Numbered from the stretch's first letter, positions 1-8,316 are shown. The stretch: DNA of 64,000 nt from Dyadobacter sp. CY312 (GCF_021390535.1 NZ_JAJUXG010000009.1:310001-374000), one strand, 5' to 3'. The notes: generated by a model not told the origin, from the letters alone. Numbers and translations are program-made.

Positions 1-996
1 CCAGCGGTTACTGTTAACATCAGTGAGCCTGTGTTCATTTTTGCATCCGTTGAGCCAAAGCAAATCAGTGTTGTTGTGGAGGCACAGCAGGGGAACACAG
101 AAGGATCTGTTAAGCTAAACACTCCTGCGGGATGGAAATCGGTTCCGGCATCAGCTGAATTTAATATCAAAGAGAAAAATCAGGTTCAGAATTTTACATT
201 TACAGTTACTCCTCCTGCTAAAAATCAGGAAGTAGTTGTGAGCGCGATAGCAACCGTAAACGGAAAAACTTACGACAAGTCAATCAGAACAATAGCTTAT
301 CACCACATTCCCAGCCAGACTTTATTTCCAAATGCGGAAGCGAAACTGGCAAAAATTGATGTTCGCACGACGGCTAAAAACATTGGTTACATAGCCGGCG
401 CGGGTGACGATGTTCCCGCGGCTTTGAGGCAGATTGGCTGCCAGGTTACTATGCTTGACGGCAGCGAACTTTCCAAAGATCTCGGAATTTATGATGCGAT
501 TGTAGTTGGTGTTCGGGCTTATAATACTGTGGGTATCTTGTCTCACTATCAGGCTAAGTTGCTGGAATATGTTCACAACGGCGGAACGATGGTAGTTCAG
601 TACACCATTCCGGGAGATGTAAAAGTTGCAAACCTTGGGCCCTATCCGTTGGTAACGGGTCGTGACCGAATTACAGAGGAGGACGCTGCTATGAAATTCC
701 TGATTCCTGATCATCCACTGTTGAACTACCCCAACAAAATTACCCAAAAGGATTTTGACGGATGGATTCAGGAACGCGGATTGTACTTTGGACTGGATTG
801 GGATAAGTCAAAATACCAGGCGATACTTTCAGGAAATGATACCGACGAAACGACCAAAGAAGGTAGCGTTCTTTATGCCAAATACGGAAAAGGACATTAC
901 ATTTATACTGGTCTATCCTTTTTCCGGGAACTTCCTGCCGGGGTTACAGGAGCCTACAGACTCTTTGCAAATATGATTTCGGTAGGGAAAAAGTGA
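1..996 (+). CDS. PIG-L family deacetylase-type protein, C-terminal part (partial)
   Basis: The frame is open from base 1, so this is the 331-residue C-terminus of a larger protein that starts outside the window; the GTG at 31 is only an internal valine. The first ~90 residues look like a beta-sandwich of the NPCBM-associated NEW3 type. From the motif IAYHHIPSQTLFPNAEAKLA onward the sequence resembles the ThuA/glutamine-amidotransferase-like domain (DAIVVGVRAYNT, a strand-turn with NGGTMVVQY, and a final KYGKGHYIYTGLSFFREL) found at the end of the roughly 830-residue PIG-L (LmbE) deacetylases of Bacteroidota. The deacetylase domain itself would lie upstream and is not visible, so the assignment rests on family resemblance. 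No function can be proven from this fragment alone. Confidence 0.75.
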   Translation, partial: PAVTVNISEPVFIFASVEPKQISVVVEAQQGNTEGSVKLNTPAGWKSVPASAEFNIKEKNQVQNFTFTVTPPAKNQEVVVSAIATVNGKTYDKSIRTIAYHHIPSQTLFPNAEAKLAKIDVRTTAKNIGYIAGAGDDVPAALRQIGCQVTMLDGSELSKDLGIYDAIVVGVRAYNTVGILSHYQAKLLEYVHNGGTMVVQYTIPGDVKVANLGPYPLVTGRDRITEEDAAMKFLIPDHPLLNYPNKITQKDFDGWIQERGLYFGLDWDKSKYQAILSGNDTDETTKEGSVLYAKYGKGHYIYTGLSFFRELPAGVTGAYRLFANMISVGKK

Positions 997-1018
997 GTTG
1001 AGTGGGTGAAATTAAAAA

Positions 1019-1067
1019 GTGAGAGGTAAAGTGTACTGACTTGTCTATCGTACATTTCACTTCTCAC
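1019..1067. terminator. Imperfect hairpin between convergent genes
   Basis: An 18-base arm (1019-1036, starting gtgagaggtaaag) pairs with 1050-1067 (ending cacttctcac) with a few mismatches. It lies between two convergent genes and is followed by an A-run at 1076, which is a T-run for the minus-strand gene. It probably terminates both transcripts. Confidence 0.5.
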
Positions 1068-1082
1068 TTCTCACTAAAAAAA

Positions 1083-2192
1083 CTACTTTACATTCTTCCT
1101 TCTATTGCGTTGAAAGTCTTCCAAAACGAAACCTCCAAGTCCTTGTAAGTTGCTGTAATAGGCTCTTCCGTTATTTATCTCGGTAAAATTCTGAACGAAT
1201 TGCTTCAAATAAGGATCGGTAGCAATCATGAACGTGGTAACCGGAATATCCAGTTTACGACATTGCGCAGCAAGTGTAAGTGTTTTGTTAATGATCTTGC
1301 GATCGAGACCAAAACTGTTTTTATAGTATCTGATTCCTTCTTTCAGGCAAGTTGGTTTACCATCAGTAATCATGAAAATCTGTTTATTACGCGTTTTCTT
1401 CCGGCGCAAAATATCCATAGCCAGTTCAAGTCCCGCTACGGTATTGGTATGGTAAGGCCCAACTTCCAAATATGGCAAATCTTTAATCTGGATTTGCCAG
1501 GCATCATTTCCGAAAACGATAATATCCAATGAATCTTTGGGGTATTTCGTCCTGATCAACTCAGCCAGAGCCAGTGCCACTTTCTTCGCAGGAGTTATAC
1601 GATCTTCTCCATAAAGAATCATGGAATGACTAATATCAATCATCACGACGGTAGAAGTGGTTGTTTTCTGCTCTCGCTCGACTACCTCCAGATCATTTTC
1701 CATGAGCATGAAGTCCCCTATTCCATGGTTCACCTGCGCATTTTTTATTGACTCCGTCATGGCGATCTGATCCAGCGTATCACCAAACTGAAACTGGCGT
1801 ATATCACTGCTTAATTCATCGCCAGATCCAAGATGTGGTGTGTGGTGATTTCCACCGGACTTGGATCTTTTAAGCTTTCCAAAAATTTCATCCAACGCAC
1901 TTTTCCGAATACTTTTCTCGGCCTTGGGCGTCATGATGATCTTATTCTCACCATCTCTTTTTTCTTCGGATATATATCCTTTCTTTTTGAGATCGTCAAA
2001 AAAGTCGCCTATTCCGTAAGAGTCGTTCGTGAGTGTATACTGCCTGTCCAGCTGGCTTAACCACGACATAGCCTCTCCCACGTCTCCCGAAGTCATGAGC
2101 AGCAATTGCTGAAAAATATCAAATAGCTGATCAAATTTATTATTTCCGCTTTGTTCTGCTGGTACAAATTGAGTGAAACGATGTCCGCGCAT
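1083..2192 (-). CDS. VWA domain-containing protein
   Basis: This 369-residue soluble protein has an N-terminal helical, charged region (about 1-170) and a C-terminal von Willebrand A domain. The MIDAS motif D-I-S-H-S is complete at residues 186-190, and a second VWA landmark, FMITDGKPT, follows. No signal peptide or membrane segment is seen. In many bacteria such CoxE/YehP-like VWA proteins work with a MoxR-type AAA+ ATPase to remodel or insert cofactors into client proteins. No such ATPase is adjacent here, because the next gene upstream is the bacilliredoxin of the suf operon. The ATG at 2192 gives a natural N-terminus (MRGHRFTQF). The substrate is unknown. Confidence 0.8.
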   Translation of the reverse strand: MRGHRFTQFVPAEQSGNNKFDQLFDIFQQLLLMTSGDVGEAMSWLSQLDRQYTLTNDSYGIGDFFDDLKKKGYISEEKRDGENKIIMTPKAEKSIRKSALDEIFGKLKRSKSGGNHHTPHLGSGDELSSDIRQFQFGDTLDQIAMTESIKNAQVNHGIGDFMLMENDLEVVEREQKTTTSTVVMIDISHSMILYGEDRITPAKKVALALAELIRTKYPKDSLDIIVFGNDAWQIQIKDLPYLEVGPYHTNTVAGLELAMDILRRKKTRNKQIFMITDGKPTCLKEGIRYYKNSFGLDRKIINKTLTLAAQCRKLDIPVTTFMIATDPYLKQFVQNFTEINNGRAYYSNLQGLGGFVLEDFQRNRRKNVK

Positions 2193-2275
2193 GAAGGCTG
2201 AGATTAGTGGTTAATTCTTAATGGTTGGTTATTAATGCCTTCCATTAGGTTACATGAGAAACTAACAAAATACAA

Positions 2276-2309
2276 ACGGCTACTTTCAAATTTAATCGAA
2301 AGTAGCCGT
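2276..2309 (-). terminator. Terminator of the suf operon
   Basis: This is a perfect 12-base inverted repeat (2276-2287 and 2298-2309, arm acggctactttc) with a 10-base loop, lying 25 bases beyond the bacilliredoxin stop. The minus strand after it is T-rich, as expected for an intrinsic terminator. Confidence 0.8.
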
Positions 2310-2333
2310 AACACAATTTTCTAAAATCAAGAA

Positions 2334-2762
2334 TTACGCCTCTGCCGCGCAAAATTCTTCGAATGCCATTTGTAAATGCGCCGCGATCATCTCAGCAGAA
2401 CGACCTTCAATGTGATGACGTTCTACGAAATGTACCAATTCTCCATCTTTAAAAAGAGCAACAGCCGGAGATGACGGAGGGTATGGCAAAGTATATTCAC
2501 GCATTTTTGCAACTGCCTCGATATCTGCTCCGGCAAAAACCGTTGCAAGGTGATCAGGCTTAATTTCGCTACGCGTAACAGCCGCACGAACGCCCGGACG
2601 AGCCGCACCAGCCGCACAGCCACAAACTGAATTAATTACAACCAAAGCAGTTCCTTTGGTATTTTGCATGAAGTTATCAACTTCTTCCGCAGTTGTTAAA
2701 TCCTGAAAGCCGGCATTTACCAATTCCGCTTTCATAGGCGCCACCAGGTGTGGAGGATACAT
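2334..2762 (-). CDS. BrxA/BrxB family bacilliredoxin
   Basis: This 142-residue protein of the YphP/YqiW family carries the atypical thioredoxin motif C-G-C at residues 47-49 (NSVCGCAAG). Bacilliredoxins remove bacillithiol mixed disulfides from proteins, and family members also have weak disulfide-isomerase activity. The length matches the family (about 140). It is the last gene of the suf operon, 121 bases after the MIP18-like gene, a position common in Bacteroidota. This suggests a role in thiol redox balance during iron-sulfur assembly. The intervening gap contains a palindrome at 2798-2822. Confidence 0.9.
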   Translation of the reverse strand: MYPPHLVAPMKAELVNAGFQDLTTAEEVDNFMQNTKGTALVVINSVCGCAAGAARPGVRAAVTRSEIKPDHLATVFAGADIEAVAKMREYTLPYPPSSPAVALFKDGELVHFVERHHIEGRSAEMIAAHLQMAFEEFCAAEA

Positions 2763-2797
2763 ATTCTTATCAGTTTAAAGTTATTTATTTAGCTTAT

Positions 2798-2822
2798 AGC
2801 TATCAGCCAATGGCTATTAGCT
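2798..2822. repeat. Near-palindromic intergenic element
   Basis: The 25 bases beginning agctatcagcca and ending tggctattagct pair with themselves with two mismatches. The sequence closely resembles the perfect palindrome at 45846-45872, so it may belong to a dispersed intergenic family. It lies between two genes of the suf operon and could act as a processing or attenuation site. Confidence 0.5.
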
Positions 2823-2883
2823 TCTTATTGTAATTCATATTTAACCTCGGGCAGAAATCCGATGGCTGACTGCCGAAAGCCGT

Positions 2884-3195
2884 TTACATAAATCCAAGTT
2901 CAAGTTTAGCCTCCTCAGACATCATCTCTGTTGAGTAAGGAGGATCGAAAGTCAGTTCCAGACTTACATCATTAACTCCTTCGACCTCTCTGATCTTCTG
3001 CTCCACTTCACCGGGCAATGTTCCTGCCGACGGGCATGAAGGCGAAGTCAATGTCATTGAAACAAAAACGTTATTGACAGGGAAAATTTTCAGATCATAT
3101 ATAAGACCGAGCTCATACACATCCACAGGAATTTCAGGATCGTATACCTGTTTAATTGCCTTTACTACTTCTTCGCGTAACTCAGATTCAGACAT
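2884..3195 (-). CDS. MIP18/DUF59 family iron-sulfur assembly protein (SufT-like)
   Basis: This 103-residue protein consists of a single DUF59 domain. It has the family landmarks VYDPEIPVDVYELGLIYDL and the conserved cysteine in LTSPSCPSAG (Cys54), followed by the C-terminal VSLELTFDPPYS. DUF59 proteins act in maturation or transfer of Fe-S clusters to targets (SufT in bacteria, MIP18/CIA2 in eukaryotes). It lies in the suf operon 41 bases downstream of sufE, which supports that role. Full-length SufT proteins are often longer, so this is the minimal domain form. Confidence 0.88.
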   Translation of the reverse strand: MSESELREEVVKAIKQVYDPEIPVDVYELGLIYDLKIFPVNNVFVSMTLTSPSCPSAGTLPGEVEQKIREVEGVNDVSLELTFDPPYSTEMMSEEAKLELGFM

Positions 3196-3236
3196 TTATA
3201 TCAGCTGTTAGCTATTATTTGTTGTAAAATTCAACT

Positions 3237-3665
3237 TCAATTACTTAAAGATCTCGCCTGAAATGCTACACCATAAGCCCGCATTTGTTTCAGCATGGAA
3301 GCAAGTCCGTTAGACCTGGTTTGAGCCAGATGCTGATGTAAACCGATTCTATCCATAAAGTAGATGTCAGCAGTGGCAATTTCTTCCGGAGTATGGCCCG
3401 ACAACACCTTAACAAGCATATTAACCAACCCCTTCACAATAATTGCATTACTGTCTGCTTCGAACTTCAAAAGATCTCCATCCATGTAGGCATACAGCCA
3501 AACAAGCGACTGGCAGCCTTTTATAATATTATCTTCCGTCTTGTATTGTTCAGAAAGATCCGGCAATTGTTTTCCGAGGTCAATGATATACTCGTACTTG
3601 CTTTCCCACTCATCAAACAATTCAAAATCCTCAATTAGTTCGTCCTGTGCTTCGTTTATTGTCAT
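3237..3665 (-). CDS. sufE: Cysteine desulfuration protein SufE
   Basis: This 142-residue SufE accepts the persulfide sulfur from SufS and passes it to the SufBCD scaffold. The acceptor cysteine is Cys51 in IIKGCQSLVWL, the family signature. The C-terminus LTQTRSNGLASMLKQMR-like segment (LAQTRSNGLASML) is also typical. The length is normal. It is separated from sufS by the DUF5618-like gene and sits 15 bases downstream of that gene, so co-transcription is expected. Confidence 0.93.
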   Translation of the reverse strand: MTINEAQDELIEDFELFDEWESKYEYIIDLGKQLPDLSEQYKTEDNIIKGCQSLVWLYAYMDGDLLKFEADSNAIIVKGLVNMLVKVLSGHTPEEIATADIYFMDRIGLHQHLAQTRSNGLASMLKQMRAYGVAFQARSLSN

Positions 3666-3680
3666 AAATTAAAATATAAA

Positions 3681-4061
3681 TTAAGCAGTTGCCGTTCGTT
3701 TTTCAACCCAGGTGATAATGGTTTCAGCATCTTCCAAACCAGCCTTTGCAACCTTTGCATTTGGATTTCCATCATAACTCATCGACAAATGAAGTGTATC
3801 ATAAGCAGATACAAAGGAGGTCAAGAGTTTTTTATCCAATGCCGCAAGTTGTTCCTTGTACCAATCCACATGTTTCCTACCTTTTGACTTCTTACCCAAA
3901 TAAGAATCCAGTGCAACTAAAATTCCCGCATAAGCTGCATGACCAGCTAACTTGACATATTTTGTATCCTGATAGTAACCATCTTCTTTTTTAGCCTTTT
4001 CACTTAAAAGTTCTTTGGCATTATCGAGGTATCGTTTTGCTTCTTGAATAGTGTTGCTCAT
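3681..4061 (-). CDS. DUF5618-like small helical protein in the suf operon
   Basis: This 126-residue protein is predicted to be mostly alpha-helical, with no signal peptide or membrane segment. The N-terminus (IQEAKRYLDNAKELL) and the middle (KYVKLAGHAAYAGILVALDSYL) resemble the HEPN-like DUF5618 family of Bacteroidota. That assignment is from memory of the family and is moderate in confidence. The function is unknown. It lies between sufS (34 bases) and sufE (15 bases), inside the suf transcription unit. I see none of the usual suf accessory motifs (no conserved cysteine), so its link to Fe-S biology is positional only. Confidence 0.65.
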   Translation of the reverse strand: MSNTIQEAKRYLDNAKELLSEKAKKEDGYYQDTKYVKLAGHAAYAGILVALDSYLGKKSKGRKHVDWYKEQLAALDKKLLTSFVSAYDTLHLSMSYDGNPNAKVAKAGLEDAETIITWVEKRTATA

Positions 4062-4095
4062 TTTTATTTGTCGATTATGATGAAGTGAATAAATC

Positions 4096-5331
4096 CTAAG
4101 CTAACATTTTCACAACCTTTCTCAATCCAGTCACAAATCTATCTACCTCTTCAATTGTATTGTAAACAGCAAAAGAGGCTCGTGTGGTTCCTGTAATGCC
4201 AAATCGCTGCATCAATGGCTGCGTACAGTGATGTCCTGTACGAACCGCAATTCCCTGCTGATCGAGCAATACACCGATATCCTGATGGTGAACTCCATCA
4301 ATCACGAAAGACACTACGCTCACTTTCTCTTTTGCGTTACCAATAATTCTCAAGCCATCTATTTCTTTCAAAGCATTTGTAGCATGCTGCAAAAGTTCAT
4401 TTTCATGACTTGCAATATTCTCTTTACCTAATGACTCAACGTAATCCAAAGCGAATTTGGACGCGACCACATCAGCAATGTTGGGCGTTCCAGCTTCAAA
4501 TTTGTAAGGTAATTCGTTGTAGGTTGTTTTTTCAAAAGTCACTTCTTTGATCATTTCACCTCCTCCTCTGTAAGGAGGCATCGCATCCAGAAGTTCCTTT
4601 TTTCCATACAACACGCCCATTCCTGTAGGGCCATATATTTTGTGCAAAGACAAAGAATAAAAATCGCAATCCAGATCCTGCACATCTATTGTCAGGTGTG
4701 AACTTGCCTGAGCTCCATCAATCAGTACCTTGGCACCAACTGCATGAGCCTTCTCAATGATTTCTTTAATTGGATTAATTGTCCCCAAAGCATTGGAAAC
4801 GTGAACAACAGAAACAAACTTCGTTCTCTCCGACAGCAATTTTCCATATTCTTCCATCAAAAGCTCTCCCTCCTCATTAATTGGGATCACTTTTAGAATA
4901 CAACCCTTTTCCTCACAAAGCATTTGCCATGGAACAATGTTGGAGTGGTGCTCCATGGTGCTTATAATGATCTCATCTCCTTCTTTCAGAAATTTGCGAC
5001 CATAAGTTTGCGCCACAAGATTAATACTGTCCGTGGTTCCGTAGGTAAAAATGATTTGTTCAGCCAGAGGGGAATTAACGAAGCGTTGCATACTGCGACG
5101 GGATTCTTCAAAAGCCGCCGTTGCCTTCTCAGCAAGGTGATGAATACCTCTGTGAATATTGGCATTGTAGTGCTCATAATATCCCGACAATGCATCCAGA
5201 ACAAGTCTTGGCTTCTGCGTAGTTGCGGCATTATCAAAATACAGCAGCTGTTTTCCATTCACTATTTCATTTAGAATAGGAAAATCATTTCTGATGGATG
5301 TTATATCGAGAATCTTGGGAGAAGAAATCAT
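4096..5331 (-). CDS. sufS: Cysteine desulfurase SufS
   Basis: This is a group II, PLP-dependent cysteine desulfurase of 411 residues. It removes sulfur from L-cysteine and leaves it as a persulfide for SufE. The PLP lysine is Lys231 in SLHKIYGPTG. The catalytic cysteine is Cys369 in RTGHHCTQPLM, in the RxGHHCA/T context characteristic of SufS/CsdA. The N-terminal FPILNEIVNGKQLLYFDNAA and NIHRGIHHLAE motifs are also standard. The upstream DUF4160 gene ends 6 bases before the start, so the two are almost certainly co-transcribed. Confidence 0.95.
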   Translation of the reverse strand: MISSPKILDITSIRNDFPILNEIVNGKQLLYFDNAATTQKPRLVLDALSGYYEHYNANIHRGIHHLAEKATAAFEESRRSMQRFVNSPLAEQIIFTYGTTDSINLVAQTYGRKFLKEGDEIIISTMEHHSNIVPWQMLCEEKGCILKVIPINEEGELLMEEYGKLLSERTKFVSVVHVSNALGTINPIKEIIEKAHAVGAKVLIDGAQASSHLTIDVQDLDCDFYSLSLHKIYGPTGMGVLYGKKELLDAMPPYRGGGEMIKEVTFEKTTYNELPYKFEAGTPNIADVVASKFALDYVESLGKENIASHENELLQHATNALKEIDGLRIIGNAKEKVSVVSFVIDGVHHQDIGVLLDQQGIAVRTGHHCTQPLMQRFGITGTTRASFAVYNTIEEVDRFVTGLRKVVKMLA

Positions 5332-5337
5332 ATCACT

Positions 5338-5598
5338 CTAAGTTAATGGAAGAACCGGCAGCAATGGAGAATTTTTGCTTGCCAAATTCCAGTTAGTTAA
5401 TAATTCAGATTGATGGATGGATGCCCATTCCACCACCATTCCAAGCACCTTCGGAGGTAAAGTTCCTGTCAGAAGAGCAAAATCAACTATGCCGATTGTT
5501 GCCTGAAATTCTCCGTACTGTATATGAAAATGGGGAGGATTGTGGTCGTTATAGTACATCTGAATTAGTATACCAAAAAACCTGCTAATGGTAGGCAT
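5338..5598 (-). CDS. DUF4160 domain protein
   Basis: This 86-residue protein has the DUF4160 hallmarks MPTISRFFGILIQMYYNDH and NPPHFHIQYGEF. It overlaps the end of the DUF2442 gene by 14 bases, so the two are translationally coupled. DUF4160 and DUF2442 are commonly found as a two-gene unit and have been predicted to be a type II toxin-antitoxin pair. I know of no clear experimental assignment of which partner is toxic. The odd feature is the location between sufD and sufS. The overlap and short gaps leave no room for a separate terminator. Confidence 0.85.
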   Translation of the reverse strand: MPTISRFFGILIQMYYNDHNPPHFHIQYGEFQATIGIVDFALLTGTLPPKVLGMVVEWASIHQSELLTNWNLASKNSPLLPVLPLT

Positions 5599-5875
5599 AA
5601 GAATTCGTTTGTTGTTGCCACTCCTGAAAAGTCATTTTTCTCAATTCGAGATAAAAAGTATCCGGACACAAATCAATCTGCTCATTCCAAGCGATTGACT
5701 TTGTGTCCGGATCAATATAAACCTTATCAAAAATATCCTGTTCCTCCCATATTTTGAACACACCCCGATCTGCAAGATGTTTCAAATCTACTTCACCTTC
5801 CACACCGTCAGCAAATGTAATATAGAGCTTATACTTGCCTAAACCTCCGACGCTTGTAATGGCTGGGAATGTCAT
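5585..5875 (-). CDS. DUF2442 domain protein
   Basis: This 96-residue protein has the DUF2442 pattern: a beta-rich N-terminus (KYKLYITFADGVEGEVDLKH), FKIWEEQDIFDKVYI, and the typical IAWNEQIDLCPDTFYLE ending. In this family the domain is a small all-beta/alpha fold paired with DUF4160. The gene starts 45 bases after the sufD stop and overlaps the DUF4160 gene at its 3' end. The reading is a predicted toxin-antitoxin-like module embedded in the suf operon; the alternative is a transcription-coupled passenger with an unrelated role. Confidence 0.85.
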   Translation of the reverse strand: MTFPAITSVGGLGKYKLYITFADGVEGEVDLKHLADRGVFKIWEEQDIFDKVYIDPDTKSIAWNEQIDLCPDTFYLELRKMTFQEWQQQTNSYAYH

Positions 5876-5920
5876 TTTTTTCGAATTTATAAATTAAAAA
5901 AATGAACAGAATGACTTCTT

Positions 5921-7240
5921 TTATTTCGTAGTTAGCTTTTCAGCAATCACATTTTCGAGATACTCACGAACCGAGTCAATTTTGATTTGAGATACCACAT
6001 CTGCACAAAATGCATACATCAGCAGTGACATAGCTTCCGGCTTCGAAATACCTCTTGAACGCATGTAAAACAATGCCTCTTCATCAATTTGTCCCGTGGT
6101 GGTTCCGTGCGAACACTTCACATCATCCGCAAATATTTCCAGCTGCGGTTTTGTATTCATTGTGGCCTCGGTAGACAACACTATATTTTTGCAGGACTGA
6201 AAAGCATTTGTCTTCTGGGCGTCTTCACGAACAAATATCTTGCCATTGAATACGCCTTTGGACTTGTCTCTCAAAATCCCTTTGTAAAGCTCATTACTTT
6301 CTGAATTCGGCTTTCTATGGTCAGCAACTGTGTGGTTATCAACGTGCTGCGTTCCATCAGGGAAATACAGGCCATACATGTGTGCTTCGCAATGTTCACC
6401 GTCCAGTATGATATTCAGGTTGTTACGGGTAAAACGTCCGTTTAGCGTAACAGTTCCTGCATAAAAATGCGAATTATCAAGCATCCGAACCTGCGTAGTT
6501 CCTACGTGATAAGCCTTATCACTTTCATTCTGTACTTTATAATATTCAACACCCGAGTCGCGGTCCATGTGGATTTCCGTTACGGCATTGGTGAAAGAAC
6601 GCTCGGTTCCCAGTGTTCTGAAAGCCTCAGCCATTTTCACATGCGCATTACGGCCCACTGCAACAATATTCCTGGGCTGGCTTCCGACGTTCTCTGACCT
6701 GGCGTCACTCACAAAACGCAGGATAACAGGATGCTCCACGGTTTGATTGTCAGGCACATGAATAAACACACCATCAAAGGCAAATGCTGTATTCAGCGAA
6801 GTAAAAGCGTCAGTATCATCTTTTACAAGCTCATCAAAATACTTGTTTACCAGTGTTGGATTCTTCTTATAGGCACTTTGAAGTGATTCTATAATAATCT
6901 GATCAGAAGACGACACGATGCTGGAAAGCTCCTCGCTGTAATGCCCATTCACAAAATATAGAATGTTTGCAACCTGTTCAGGTATCTTCAAATCCTGCAA
7001 ATCTGCCAGAGTCAAAGAGCTCTCAGCATTGAAATGGTAGGATTCACTGATCAGGTCTTTTACATTGCTGTACTTCCACTCCTCGTTTTTAGGAGTCGGA
7101 AATCCCAGCTCTTCAAAGCGACCCAATGCAGCACGTTTTTTCTGATGAAAAGCAGAACCAGCCTCTCCGTTCAACAACGATTCACGCGCGTGAAAGTCCG
7201 TTAGTAATTTCGTTTTTAAATCTATAGTCTCGGTACTCAT
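5921..7240 (-). CDS. sufD: Fe-S cluster assembly protein SufD
   Basis: This 439-residue SufD is part of the SufBC2D scaffold complex. It is SufD rather than SufB: the N-terminus FPTPKNEEWKYSNVK is the SufD signature, and the length is shorter than the ~480 of SufB. The beta-helix core ends with SCKNIVLSTEATMNTKPQLE and DVKCSHGTTTGQIDEEALFYMRSRG-like motifs (the KCSHG stretch), including the conserved Cys-His region. It lies 69 bases downstream of sufC. No sufB gene is found anywhere in this window. Confidence 0.95.
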   Translation of the reverse strand: MSTETIDLKTKLLTDFHARESLLNGEAGSAFHQKKRAALGRFEELGFPTPKNEEWKYSNVKDLISESYHFNAESSLTLADLQDLKIPEQVANILYFVNGHYSEELSSIVSSSDQIIIESLQSAYKKNPTLVNKYFDELVKDDTDAFTSLNTAFAFDGVFIHVPDNQTVEHPVILRFVSDARSENVGSQPRNIVAVGRNAHVKMAEAFRTLGTERSFTNAVTEIHMDRDSGVEYYKVQNESDKAYHVGTTQVRMLDNSHFYAGTVTLNGRFTRNNLNIILDGEHCEAHMYGLYFPDGTQHVDNHTVADHRKPNSESNELYKGILRDKSKGVFNGKIFVREDAQKTNAFQSCKNIVLSTEATMNTKPQLEIFADDVKCSHGTTTGQIDEEALFYMRSRGISKPEAMSLLMYAFCADVVSQIKIDSVREYLENVIAEKLTTK

Positions 7241-7309
7241 TCCGTAATTAAGTAATTGGTATGGGATTGGTATTCGTTGCAGCAGATCCGGAACAACTCC
7301 GGGGTAATT

Positions 7310-8068
7310 TTAGCCCAGGGCCTCCACTTCTGCTTTGATCCAATCATATCCTTTTTCTTCCAATTCCAATGCAAGCTCCTTAGGTCCCGATTTTACAATA
7401 CGGCCTTTATAAAGAACGTGAACGTAATCAGGCACGATGTAATCCAGAAGGCGCTGGTAATGCGTAACCACAATAGCCGAGCGATCCGGAGAACGCAGCG
7501 AGTTAACACCTTCTGCCACAATACGTAAAGCATCAATATCCAAACCGGAGTCAGTTTCATCCAATATAGCCAGCTTCGGTTCAAGCACGGCCATTTGGAA
7601 AATTTCATTGCGTTTTTTCTCTCCTCCTGAAAACCCTTCATTCAACGCACGCTTCAACAATGAATCATTCATGCTGACAAGCTTCGCCTTTTCACGAACC
7701 ATTTTCAAAAACTGCGCTGCGTCCAAAGGATTCTCTCCTTTGTACTTGCGAATTTCATTCACTGCCGTCTTCAAAAAATTGATCGTAGTAACACCAGGAA
7801 TTTCTACCGGATACTGAAAAGCAAGGAAAATTCCTTCTGCCGCTCTTTCCTCAGCTGCAAGATCCAATAGGTCTTTACCGTCAAAATCTACACTTCCACC
7901 AGTAACTTCATACTCTTCTCTTCCTGCCAAAACCGAAGCCAAAGTACTTTTTCCGGAACCATTAGGCCCCATAATAGCGTGTACTTCACCAGGTTTTACT
8001 TCAAGATTGATACCTTTTAATATTTCTTTGCCTTCGATAGAAGCGCGTAATTCTTTAATAGAGAGCAT
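7310..8068 (-). CDS. sufC: Fe-S cluster assembly ATPase SufC
   Basis: This 252-residue ABC-type ATPase energises the SufBCD scaffold. Walker A is GPNGSGKST at residues 34-42, the signature motif is FSGGEKKRNEI, and Walker B is LAILDETDSGLD with the switch region VVTHYQR. The KKRNEI variant of the signature is specific to SufC. It is the first gene of the suf operon here, with a good -7 element about 45 bases upstream. In relatives sufB normally precedes it, but here the next gene upstream is on the other strand. Confidence 0.96.
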   Translation of the reverse strand: MLSIKELRASIEGKEILKGINLEVKPGEVHAIMGPNGSGKSTLASVLAGREEYEVTGGSVDFDGKDLLDLAAEERAAEGIFLAFQYPVEIPGVTTINFLKTAVNEIRKYKGENPLDAAQFLKMVREKAKLVSMNDSLLKRALNEGFSGGEKKRNEIFQMAVLEPKLAILDETDSGLDIDALRIVAEGVNSLRSPDRSAIVVTHYQRLLDYIVPDYVHVLYKGRIVKSGPKELALELEEKGYDWIKAEVEALG

Positions 8069-8111
8069 AACTAATTTTATACTTTAATATGTAGTCCGTG
8101 GTAATTTACCG

Positions 8112-8119
8112 CAAAAGTA
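8112..8119 (-). promoter_or_regulatory. Candidate -7 element of the suf operon
   Basis: The minus strand reads tacttttg, an exact match to the Bacteroidota -7 consensus TAnnTTTG, 44 bases upstream of the sufC ATG. No clear -33 TTG is visible at the expected distance. Its position implies that transcription starts at sufC. Confidence 0.5.
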
Positions 8120-8316
8120 GTAAGCTTTGCTGGCATATGAAAATAACCGCCCACCGGATCGCAGTCAAACGTTTGTATACTCTACAACCTTTTTCCCTTC
8201 CCGCCCGTTCCCCGCATTCTAATATTTAATCCTAAATTGAATGCAGAAGTGTGATCACCACTGAAATTTCTAAATTATAGCTTTTACTTTGCGTTAAAGC
8301 ATACGCCCGATTTACT

